Source: an uncultured Rhodospirillales bacterium (GTDB taxonomy: Bacteria; Pseudomonadota; Alphaproteobacteria; Acetobacterales; Acetobacteraceae). From it: a DNA stretch of 17,831 nt. Under the pieces are notes generated by a model. That model saw nothing but the letters and a program-made list of their open reading frames with translations. It was not told the DNA's origin and searched no databases. The translations under genes and the position numbers were made by a program. Within the stretch, counting starts at the first letter, position 1. Every line of letters starts with the position of its first letter. Shown here in pieces: positions 1 through 9,985 of this stretch. The stretch lies in assembly GCA_903928045.1 (NCBI GenBank), contig CAIYPH010000519.1:1-17831 (forward strand). Direction: 5' to 3'.

Positions 1-75
1 GCGGGGTGTACGCCAACGGCATGGATGGAACGGGAAGTTTTTTTGGTTCTTTTTGTTCACAAAAAGAACACCCTT
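1..75 (-). repeat. Interspersed hairpin repeat, copy R1 (cut by window edge)
   Basis: Read on the minus strand, this is a ten-base arm GTTCTTTTTG, a TGAA loop and the matching arm CAAAAAGAAC (46-69), followed by CAAAAAAAC and a conserved spacer. The spacer at 1-31 matches the reverse complement of 16762-16792 without a mismatch, so this copy and R4 are close relatives. It lies 20-25 bases past the stop of the ABC exporter gene. The left part, which would hold the second hairpin, is outside the window. Confidence 0.9.
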
Positions 76-94
76 CCTCCCCTTCCGTCGTTTG

Positions 95-4183
<4,089 letters not shown>

Positions 4184-4273
4184 AGCGCGGAACGGCGACC
4201 AACCGGCCGTTCCGCATCGTGCGATCTCGATCGTCCCGTAGCCGCCGCGCCAGGGATGGGCGCGGCTGCCCGC

Positions 4274-4528
4274 CTACCCCGGCGCCACCGGCGGGCCTTC
4301 ACCGTCGCGGGCCAACGTCGCGGGATCGACATCGTCGAACAAATGCCGCGCCATGAACGACAACCAGGGTGTGCGTTCCCCCGGCCCCGCTTCGGCCCCA
4401 TCCTGGCCCGCCAACGGGGCCGGATTTGCCGTCGCCGCCATCGTGCGGTGCGGTGGACGGCCGCTCGGCTCGCCGCCTCCGGCGCTATAGTCAGCGCCCG
4501 ATGTCATGGCCGTTGTTCGCTGAGTCAT
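4274..4528 (-). CDS. Small hypothetical protein (84 residues)
   Basis: I do not recognise this gene. The reading frame gives 84 residues beginning MTQRTTAM. Residues 1-50 are polar, rich in Gly, Ala and Pro and probably disordered. A more protein-like C-terminal segment follows (WLSFMARHLFDDVDPATLA, 55-73). A GAGAGG sequence lies about 12 bases before the ATG, which is longer than ideal; Met8 is an alternative start. It lies 47 bases downstream of another small gene and 128 bases upstream of katG, on the same strand. No membrane segment or signal peptide is seen. The main doubt is whether it is coding at all, because GC-rich DNA gives long chance frames. Confidence 0.4.
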   Translation of the reverse strand: MTQRTTAMTSGADYSAGGGEPSGRPPHRTMAATANPAPLAGQDGAEAGPGERTPWLSFMARHLFDDVDPATLARDGEGPPVAPG

Positions 4529-4575
4529 GTCGCAAGAGCACCTCTCGTGAGCATTTCGAAATATTGCTTCTTGGC

Positions 4576-4794
4576 CTAGGGAACCGTGTCCCCGTTGCCG
4601 TCCGGTCCATAGGTCAGCGTCTTCCAGATCGTCCCGTCCGACAGAATGACCTGCGCCCGCTTCAGGCCGGTCGTCGCGTCGGGCCGCAGAATGCGAACGC
4701 TGAAGCAGCGCTCCAGCGATCCGCCGGAATGCCGGATCGCCGCGAGAGCGGCCCGACATGGCGAGGGCGGGTAAATCGGAACAGGATTGGCCAT
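4576..4794 (-). CDS. Small hypothetical protein (72 residues)
   Basis: This small reading frame is not recognised but looks genuine. It has a strong ribosome site, GGAGGA at 4798-4803, three bases before the ATG, and its amino-acid mix is balanced rather than the Arg/Pro/Ala-rich mix of shadow frames. The C-terminal part (RAQVILSDGTIWKTLTYGPDG, about 47-67) could form a small beta-rich fold. Cys13 and Cys30 are its only cysteines. There is no signal peptide or membrane helix. It could be the first gene of a minus-strand unit running through the 84-residue gene to katG and the exporter, although no promoter is recognisable upstream. Confidence 0.55.
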   Translation of the reverse strand: MANPVPIYPPSPCRAALAAIRHSGGSLERCFSVRILRPDATTGLKRAQVILSDGTIWKTLTYGPDGNGDTVP

Positions 4795-5089
4795 ACTTCC
4801 TCCGGAGGTCGCGAACCCCGCCAGACGGCCGGCCCGACTCCATCGTCCAGTTTTGGCGGAAGCGGCTCTGTCTGCGGCTTCCGACCCCCGAACCCTATCA
4901 GCGGCGGCGATCGGCCTTCGAGGGCCGGAATCTACTCAATCCCTGCTGGGAATGGCGTGATGGTCGCGGAAGGAAGCGCCCTCTTTTCGAAAAACAGGCG
5001 CAATTCTCCGTTTGCTTGAGAATCCGAATGCGCGGATCACGTCGGTTCGTTTTTGTATGGAGTCAAAGACGCGAGCGAATAAGAGAAGT

Positions 5090-5222
5090 GTGTTCTTTTT
5101 GTGAACAAAAAGAACCAAAAAAACTTTTTATTCACGCGTTGTTGTTGGTAAAATTCCTCGAACGGCTAGATGAGGCACGCATATTGTGAACGAAAATACT
5201 CAGTTACTCTTCAAAAAAAGCA
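5090..5222 (+). repeat. Interspersed hairpin repeat, copy R2 (decayed)
   Basis: Hairpin A is intact at 5092-5115 (arms GTTCTTTTTG and CAAAAAGAAC, TGAA loop) and is followed by CAAAAAAAC. The spacer has drifted: the conserved GTTGCCGTTGG core appears as GTTGTTGTTGG. Around 5207-5220 a sequence with TTCAAAAAAAGCACTTG stands where hairpin B lies in the better copies, at nearly the same distance (about 108 bases between centres), but its left arm no longer pairs. This looks like an old copy of the compound unit. Confidence 0.75.
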
Positions 5223-5271
5223 CTTGTTTCCTTTTCGCTTTTGGACGTCTCCGGCGAACAGGGTGCTAACC

Positions 5272-5290
5272 TTCTTCTTTACAAGAAGAA
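5272..5290. repeat. Isolated A/T-rich hairpin
   Basis: TTCTTCTT and AAGAAGAA form a perfect eight-base stem with a three-base loop. It sits 16 bases beyond the stop of the minus-strand hydroxylase gene and resembles a diverged B-type hairpin. It could help end transcription of that gene, but it lacks a following T-run, so a canonical intrinsic terminator is not supported. Confidence 0.55.
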
Positions 5291-5306
5291 CGCACTTCGA
5301 ATCCCG

Positions 5307-6158
5307 CTACCGGTCCCGCGGCGTCGGTCGCCAGCCCGGCGGCGCAAACAGATACAGCACCCGATCGCGCCAACTGCGCGCCTCCAGCAGATCCCGCAGC
5401 AAAAAATGGAACTCGCGAAAAACGATGACGAAGGGGTTCCTCGATGTGTTCGGATGCACCAGCCCATAGCGGATCGCCACGGTGGGGTCCTCCGGCACGT
5501 AGGTGCCGAACAGCCGGTCCCAGACAATCAGCGTGCCGCCGTAGTTGCGATCGAGATATTCGGGGTTGCTGGCGTGGTGCACGCGGTGCGACGACGGCGT
5601 GGTGATCACCCATTCCAGCACGCCGAGCCGCGGAATGAACGTGGTGTGCAGCCAAAACTGATACAGCAGGTTGAGGCTCACCGCGCCAAACACCCAGGCG
5701 GGATCGAAGCCGAGCCACACCAGCGGCAGATAGAACAGCCAGCTTCCCGACAGGACCGGCGTCCACGCCAGCCGGTACGCGCCGGACAATGTCATCTCAT
5801 TCGGCGAATGATGCGCGCTATGCGAGCCCCACATCACGCGCACCCGGTGCGCACAGCGATGGTACCAATAATACGCGAAATCGACCAGCAGGAACAGCAG
5901 CGCGACATGCCACCACACCCCGAGATCGACGGTCATCAACCGGTAATGCCACACCAACACCGCCAGCCCCGTGGTGATCAAGGTATTGCTCGTCGCCCCG
6001 GCCAACGTATGGCCGGCCATCACCAGCAGGGAGGCGAGGCTGTCTTTCCATGGGAAACGGTGGTTCTGGTGGCTGTAAAGCGCCGCCTCGAGCGCCATCG
6101 CAAGCAGCACCGGCGGAAAATAGAACCAGGCTACCGTCGGGTTATGAAACAGTTCCAT
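5307..6158 (-). CDS. Fatty acid hydroxylase / sterol desaturase family membrane protein
   Basis: This 283-residue integral membrane protein carries the eight-histidine di-iron signature of the family (PF04116 type): HRCAH at 100-104, HSAHH at 113-117 and HRVHH at 191-195, with His171 as a further candidate ligand. Hydrophobic segments near 8-27, 44-70, 84-98 and 136-170 place the iron site at the cytoplasmic face. Members hydroxylate or desaturate fatty acids, sterols or carotenoids with O2; the substrate here cannot be told from sequence. GGGGAGG ends three bases before the ATG and supports the start. The gene stands alone, flanked on both sides by plus-oriented hairpin repeats (R2 and R3). 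Confidence 0.9.
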   Translation of the reverse strand: MELFHNPTVAWFYFPPVLLAMALEAALYSHQNHRFPWKDSLASLLVMAGHTLAGATSNTLITTGLAVLVWHYRLMTVDLGVWWHVALLFLLVDFAYYWYHRCAHRVRVMWGSHSAHHSPNEMTLSGAYRLAWTPVLSGSWLFYLPLVWLGFDPAWVFGAVSLNLLYQFWLHTTFIPRLGVLEWVITTPSSHRVHHASNPEYLDRNYGGTLIVWDRLFGTYVPEDPTVAIRYGLVHPNTSRNPFVIVFREFHFLLRDLLEARSWRDRVLYLFAPPGWRPTPRDR

Positions 6159-6296
6159 GGCCTCCCCTTCGCCCCGCCTTCATCCTCCGTGACCCTATCA
6201 TCGACCGCGGGGCATGCGTAGGCCTGAACGCATCGTATCCGCCGGCAGCGAGCGCGGCACTCAGCCCAGCAAGACATGATGAAGCTGCAAGGGCGC

Positions 6297-6440
6297 GCGT
6301 TCTTTTTGTGAACAAAAAGAACCAAAAAAACTTTTCCTGACTTCGTTGCCGTTGGCGTGCCTCCCAGGAAGTGGGAGTGGTACAAGCCATTGGACTGAAA
6401 GTTTTTTGCTTCTTTTTTTCAAAAAAGAAGTGCTTCCTTC
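6297..6440 (+). repeat. Interspersed compound repeat, copy R3 (hairpins A and B)
   Basis: Hairpin A (6299-6322, arms GTTCTTTTTG/CAAAAAGAAC) is followed by CAAAAAAAC, a spacer with GTTGCCGTTGGCGT and a GTGGTAC motif, then AAAGTTTTTTG and hairpin B (6409-6430, arms CTTCTTTTTT/AAAAAAGAAG). The B half reads like a diverged reverse complement of the A half, so the unit is an inverted pair. Centre-to-centre spacing is about 109 bases, against about 112 in copy R4. Confidence 0.85.
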
Positions 6441-6493
6441 GGCTTGCCTTGCCTTCTCTTCGTTTTTCGGGGTCTCAAGTGGACAGGATATTA

Positions 6494-6515
6494 CTCCTTT
6501 TTTTCAAAAAAGGAG
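6494..6515 (+). repeat. Extra B-type hairpin
   Basis: CTCCTTTTTT and AAAAAAGGAG pair perfectly around a two-base TC loop, followed by CGCTTCC as in other B halves. It lies about 85 bases beyond hairpin B of copy R3 and has the same sequence as hairpin B of copy R4, suggesting half-units can spread or persist alone. Confidence 0.85.
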
Positions 6516-6613
6516 CGCTTCCTCGCGCCGCATGGGCCGGCGCCGGCCCATCGCGGCGACCCGGCCGTATAGGGGATTTCCGAGGGGGGCGCCCGCGTGG
6601 TACCCATGTTAAC

Positions 6614-7621
6614 ATGCCCGGGTTTTCCAGCCATGTCGGCCCCTCCCGCCGCGGTCTTTTATTGGCCAGTGCGGCGTCCCTGCTTGGCGGCTGCGTATCC
6701 GCGGCCGTCCCGCCTGGCCCGGCCATCACCGCGCCTATGGTGTCGAACGACGTGTTCGTCATGCGGGACGGCGCCCGGCTGCCATTCCGGGCATGGCGGC
6801 CTGAGGCCGCGCCGCGGGCGGTGGTGCTCGCCCTGCATGGGTTCAACGACAGCCGCGACGCCTGGGAAATGCCGGCGCCGCACTTCGCCGCCGCCGGCAT
6901 CGCCGTCTACGCGCCGGACCAGCGCGGCTTCGGCGAGGCGCCGGGCCGCGGCATTTGGCCGGGCAGCGCGGCGCTGGTGAATGATGCCGCCGATATGACG
7001 CAGGCGCTGCGCGCGCTCCATCCCGGCACCAAGGTGATCCTGATGGGCGAAAGCATGGGTGGAGCGGTGCTGATGCTGCTCGCCACCGGCCTGCAGCGCC
7101 CGGATGTCGACGGCTACGTGCTATTGGCGCCGGCGGTGTGGAATCGCGGGCGGATGAATCCGTTCATGCGCGCCCTGCTCTGGGTCTCCGGCGCCGTGGC
7201 GCCGGGGTTGCAGCTGACCGGGCCGCCGCCGACCGTGCAAATCTACGCCAGCGACAATGATGACGCATTGCGGCGGTTGACCCGCGATCCCCTGACCATC
7301 ACCTCGACGCGGGTCGACGCGGTGCGCGGGCTGGCCGACCTGATGGATGCCGCCCAGGCGGCGGCGGCCAGCTTCACCGCGCCGTCCCTGTTCCTCTACG
7401 GCGCGCGGGACGAGATCGTCCCGCCCGAGGCCACCAAGGCGACCTGGGCGGCCCTGCCGGCGGGTCGGGTCGGGCTATATCCCAATGGCTGGCACCTGCT
7501 GCTGCGCGACCTCGGCCGCGCATCGCCGATCGGCGACACCATCGCCTGGATCGGCAATCCGGATGCGCCACTGCCATCGGGAGCGGAGACGAACGCGCAG
7601 AGATGGTTGGCGACGAGCTGA
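6614..7621 (+). CDS. Alpha/beta hydrolase lipoprotein (serine aminopeptidase S33 / monoacylglycerol lipase-like)
   Basis: The 335-residue protein has an alpha/beta-hydrolase fold. The oxyanion-loop motif is LALHGFNDS (72-80), the nucleophile is Ser147 in GESMGG, the acid is probably Asp266 in YGARDEIVPP and the base His294 in NGWHLL. Such enzymes cleave acylglycerol or other ester bonds. The N-terminus has a twin-arginine-like SRRGLLL followed by a hydrophobic stretch and LLGGC. This suggests Tat export and lipid attachment at Cys27, although Gly at -2 is unusual for a lipobox. I chose the ATG at 6614 because the signal peptide begins there, while the longer frame runs through repeats. No good ribosome site precedes this ATG; the nearest purine run is 25 or more bases away. 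It is followed by a separate promoter, so it is probably monocistronic. Confidence 0.85.
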   Translation: MPGFSSHVGPSRRGLLLASAASLLGGCVSAAVPPGPAITAPMVSNDVFVMRDGARLPFRAWRPEAAPRAVVLALHGFNDSRDAWEMPAPHFAAAGIAVYAPDQRGFGEAPGRGIWPGSAALVNDAADMTQALRALHPGTKVILMGESMGGAVLMLLATGLQRPDVDGYVLLAPAVWNRGRMNPFMRALLWVSGAVAPGLQLTGPPPTVQIYASDNDDALRRLTRDPLTITSTRVDAVRGLADLMDAAQAAAASFTAPSLFLYGARDEIVPPEATKATWAALPAGRVGLYPNGWHLLLRDLGRASPIGDTIAWIGNPDAPLPSGAETNAQRWLATS

Positions 7622-7676
7622 CGTCGGGCCGCGGCGGGAAGTCAGGAAAAAAGAGTCGTCAACCGGCAAAAAGACC

Positions 7677-7705
7677 TTGACAATTTTGGTGACATAGACG
7701 ATAGT
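7677..7705 (+). promoter_or_regulatory. Candidate sigma-70-type promoter
   Basis: TTGACA at 7677-7682, a 17-base gap and GATAGT at 7700-7705 give a consensus -35 with a fair -10. It ends 27 bases before a GTG start with a ribosome site, so it fits as the promoter of the small basic protein gene at 7733. Confidence 0.6.
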
Positions 7706-7720
7706 GCGGGCTGGTCAACC

Positions 7721-7725
7721 AGGAG
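7721..7725 (+). promoter_or_regulatory. Ribosome binding site that fixes the GTG start
   Basis: AGGAG seven bases before the GTG at 7733 supports this non-ATG start; there is no closer ATG in frame. Confidence 0.65.
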
Positions 7726-7732
7726 CCCCCCC

Positions 7733-8191
7733 GTGTCATCCACCAGGCCCGCGTCATCGCACCCCACCGGCCTCGCGGCCGCGCTGGCGGTCGTGCGCCT
7801 GCTGATGGCCTTGCTGGACCGTCTTTTCAGCGATATCGCCGACCTCCCGGCCAGCCACCCCGACCGCCGCCTCCATGCCCGCGTGATGGCCGAGCTCACC
7901 CGCGTCGAGGCCCGCCTTCTCCGTGACATCGCCGCCGCTCCGGCCGCGATCGTGCCGACGCGCACCCGGACTCGGTCTCGCGCTACCCCCCGCCGCATCG
8001 CCGCACCCAAACCGTCCCGCCACGCCCCCCGCGCCCGGCCCGCCGCCCGGCCCAGCGCCCGGCCGATGCCCCCCGCACGCGCGGGCACTTACGCATGCCT
8101 ATATTATTTCGATATCAAAACAATCCCGATTTCCCGGCCTTTATCAAAAAAGAACCGCTTCCTTCCTACCCCCCGCCAGCATGCGGGCTGA
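7733..8191 (+). CDS. Hypothetical basic protein with Arg/Pro/Ala-rich tail
   Basis: This 152-residue protein is not recognised. Residues 12-70 look like two amphipathic helices (LLMALLDRLFSDIADLP and RRLHARVMAELTRVEARLL) and resemble a folded domain. Residues 75-118 are rich in Arg, Pro and Ala, which could bind nucleic acid or be disordered. Residues 119-152 are translated from a sudden A/T-rich stretch that includes a remnant of the B-type repeat, so the original stop may have been lost and the tail added by repeat sequence. A promoter and ribosome site in the right place argue that the gene is expressed. Its last 26 bases overlap the end of the convergent thiolase-like gene. Confidence 0.6.
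   Translation: MSSTRPASSHPTGLAAALAVVRLLMALLDRLFSDIADLPASHPDRRLHARVMAELTRVEARLLRDIAAAPAAIVPTRTRTRSRATPRRIAAPKPSRHAPRARPAARPSARPMPPARAGTYACLYYFDIKTIPISRPLSKKNRFLPTPRQHAG
8139..8166 (+). repeat. Solo remnant of a B-type repeat half
   Basis: TTTATCAAAAAAGAAC followed by CGCTTCCTTCC matches the loop, right arm and trailing sequence of hairpin B. The left arm is shortened and no longer pairs fully. It lies between two converging genes and inside the reading frame of the plus-strand one. Confidence 0.55.
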
Positions 8192-9341
8192 AAATCAGCG
8201 TCGAGTGGTAGTTGAGAATACCACCATTGCCGCTGACCAGCATGAAATCCTTGTTGGCCACCTGACGCTCGCCAGCCTGCCCGCGCGCCTGCACGATCGC
8301 CTCGGACATCGGGGTGAACGACCACATGTAGTAGCCGGAGAGCTGGCCGCCGCCGGTGTTGGTCGGTAACGCCCCGCCCGGCCCCAGCTTGCCATCCACC
8401 ACGAAGGGGCCGCCCTCGCCCTTGGCGCAGAAGCCGTAATCCTCCAGCGTCACCAGCACGGTGTAGGTGTAGCAGTCATAGAGCTGGCAGGAGCCGATAT
8501 CGGCGCGGGTGATGCCGGCCATGCGCAACGCCGCCTCGCCGGAGCGCTTGGCCCCGGTCTCCACGCCCGGATGGCGCGCGGTGCTGGCATTGTCGCCCGG
8601 CGCGCATTGGGCGTAGCCGAGCACATGGACCGGGGGCTGCTTGAGATCGCGCGCGCGTTCAACGGAGGTCACGATGATCGCCACCGCGCCGTTGGAGACC
8701 AGGCAGCAGTCGAACAGCCGCAGCGGTTCGGCGATCCAGCGTGAGGCGTGATGATCCGCCATGGTCATCGGCGCCTTCATCTGCGCCCAGGGGCTCATTT
8801 GCGCCCATTGCCGCTGGCCGACCGCGATGGTGCCGAGATGGTCCTCGGTGGTGCCGTAGAGATGCATGTGCCGCTGCGCCGCCATGGCGTAGCCGAGATT
8901 GGCGCCGAAATCGCCATAGGCGGCCTTGAGCCCGGTCATGCCGCCGAGCGGGAAGCGGTGCGGCCCGGCATAGGACTGGCCGGCGCCGCGCGAGGGCGTC
9001 AGCGGCGCATCGGCGTAGACCAGCACGACGGTGTTCGCGAGCCCTTCGCGAATGGCCATGCAGGCATATTGCATCATGCTGCCGCCGGTGGAGCCATAGG
9101 CGGACATCACGTTCATCAGCGTGAGGTTTTCGAGCCCCAGCGTCATCTGCGCGCCGGGCAGCATGTCATTGGGGATGTTGGCGTTGATCAGCAGCCCATC
9201 GACGTCGCTTTTCTGCAGGCCGGCATCCTCTAGCGCCAGCGCGATCGCCTCGGCGGCGAAATCGACGGCACGGCGGCCATAGATGCGGCCCATCGGCGTG
9301 ACGCCGAGCCCGACGATCGCCCCTTTTGACGTATTGGCCAT
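8166..9341 (-). CDS. Thiolase-fold protein lacking thiolase catalytic residues (SCP-x/Ltp-like)
   Basis: The 391-residue protein follows the SCP-x-type thiolase-like layout, with a C-terminal half containing LYDCYTYTVLVTLEDYGFC (287-305) and NTGGGQLSGYY (328-338). The usual nucleophile motif CSSG is GSTG (83-86), so the catalytic Cys is Gly83. The GHP histidine is Tyr337, and the C-terminal CxG motif reads SGNGG (370-374). A normal thiolase reaction is therefore unlikely. Proteins of this kind paired with DUF35 partners include steroid side-chain aldolases (Ltp2-ChsH2), which cleave hydroxyacyl-CoA by retro-aldol chemistry, and this is the best guess here. GGAG lies before the ATG and begins right after the stop of the upstream DUF35 gene, only ten bases away, so the two are surely cotranscribed. 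The actual substrate is unknown. Confidence 0.85.
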   Translation of the reverse strand: MANTSKGAIVGLGVTPMGRIYGRRAVDFAAEAIALALEDAGLQKSDVDGLLINANIPNDMLPGAQMTLGLENLTLMNVMSAYGSTGGSMMQYACMAIREGLANTVVLVYADAPLTPSRGAGQSYAGPHRFPLGGMTGLKAAYGDFGANLGYAMAAQRHMHLYGTTEDHLGTIAVGQRQWAQMSPWAQMKAPMTMADHHASRWIAEPLRLFDCCLVSNGAVAIIVTSVERARDLKQPPVHVLGYAQCAPGDNASTARHPGVETGAKRSGEAALRMAGITRADIGSCQLYDCYTYTVLVTLEDYGFCAKGEGGPFVVDGKLGPGGALPTNTGGGQLSGYYMWSFTPMSEAIVQARGQAGERQVANKDFMLVSGNGGILNYHSTLIFSPHAGGG

Positions 9342-9351
9342 GGCGCGCTCC

Positions 9352-9768
9352 TCAACCGGTCACGGGGCGGAATTTGGGGATGCTGACGCCATCGCCGACA
9401 TCCTCGAACACCGCCTCCACCGCCATGCCGATGCGCAGCTGGTCATTGGCGAGGCCGACGATGTTGCAGACCATGCGCACGCCCTCCTCGAGGTCGATCT
9501 GGCTGACGTTGTAAGGCACGTCGGCGGCGAAGCCGGGGTTCATCACCTGGTGCATGATGGCGAAGGTGTAGAGCGTGCCGCGCCCGCTCGCCGCGCGCCA
9601 CGCCAGCTTCGCGCCCATGCAATGCGGGCAGCGCTCGCGCACCGGGAAGCTCCATTTTCCGCAGCCCGCGCAATGCTGGAGCATGAGCCGGCCTTCGCGG
9701 GCGCCATCGAAGAACGGCGCGCTGGCCTCGTCCGGCACCGGGACGGGTTTGGCGACAACCTGCGACAT
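9352..9768 (-). CDS. DUF35 zinc-ribbon/OB-fold acyl-CoA-associated protein
   Basis: This 138-residue protein shows the two parts of the DUF35 (ChsH2-type) family. The first is a rubredoxin-like zinc ribbon with Cys33-x2-Cys36 and Cys47-x2-Cys50, preceded by FFDGAREGRLMLQ. The second is an OB-fold from about residue 60 (GRGTLYTFAIMHQVMNPGF...VPYNVSQIDLEEGVRMVCNIVG). Family members bind thiolase-fold partners and help to bind the acyl-CoA. GGAGGG six bases before the ATG fixes the start; a longer open frame upstream is rejected because the conserved region begins here. The gene is first of a two-gene operon with the thiolase-like protein. Confidence 0.9.
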   Translation of the reverse strand: MSQVVAKPVPVPDEASAPFFDGAREGRLMLQHCAGCGKWSFPVRERCPHCMGAKLAWRAASGRGTLYTFAIMHQVMNPGFAADVPYNVSQIDLEEGVRMVCNIVGLANDQLRIGMAVEAVFEDVGDGVSIPKFRPVTG

Positions 9769-9921
9769 GAGTGTCCCTCCTGGTCCGCACGTGCCGCGCG
9801 GTCTTGCCTGCCGCGAAACGGCGGGGGGCCAGTTTAGGTGTGCCGGACAGGCCGGTGTCAACCGGCGGCCCGATCGTGGGCATCGGGCTGGCGCGCGCTG
9901 GTGCCCGGCGCGGCGGATGGG

Positions 9922-9938
9922 TAAAGGATGCATCTTTA
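9922..9938. promoter_or_regulatory. A/T-rich imperfect palindrome upstream of fsr
   Basis: TAAAGGATGCATCTTTA is a 16-base palindrome (TAAAGATGCATCTTTA) with one extra G. It stands in the 217-base gap between the divergent DUF35 and fsr genes, 47 bases before the fsr start. It could be a repressor operator or part of the fsr promoter; no regulator gene is adjacent. Confidence 0.35.
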
Positions 9939-9985
9939 TGCCGAAGCGCGCGGAGCGGCTTGGCGATGATGAGGGAGTTGACGTG

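Larger units (their letters stand above)
4795..5306. other. Gene-free stretch with repeat remnants
   Basis: No convincing gene is seen on either strand. The first half is GC-rich and holds the ribosome site of the small minus-strand gene, inside the ten-base palindrome CCTCCGGAGG at 4799-4808. From about 5020 the composition turns sharply A/T-rich and the repeat copy R2 and a further hairpin follow. Plus-strand frames through here are low-complexity and run into the repeat, so I treat them as spurious. Confidence 0.7.
6159..6613. other. Gene-free stretch filled by repeat copy R3 and an extra hairpin
   Basis: The 455 bases between the divergent hydroxylase and hydrolase genes contain no supported gene. 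Positions 6159-6296 should hold the hydroxylase promoter, but no clear -35/-10 pair is visible. Repeat unit R3 and the extra B-type hairpin occupy most of 6297-6515. The frame of the downstream hydrolase stays open leftwards to 6371 through these repeats, which could mislead a start-codon caller; the resulting Phe/Lys-rich peptide is not real protein. Confidence 0.75.

Noticed and set aside
4369..5019. 216-codon plus-strand frame
   Set aside because: Its composition is Arg/Pro/Ser-rich, it has no ribosome site, and it overlaps a better-supported small minus-strand gene with GGAGGA before its ATG.
5092..5115. Repeat hairpins as ordinary rho-independent terminators or a CRISPR array
   Set aside because: Stems are A/T-rich and no T-run follows on either strand. 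Copies are kilobases apart without regular spacers, and no cas genes are present.
6371..6613. Upstream extension of the hydrolase frame through the hairpins
   Set aside because: It encodes low-complexity Phe/Lys-rich peptide from the repeat. The signal peptide with its twin-arginine-like motif starts at 6614.
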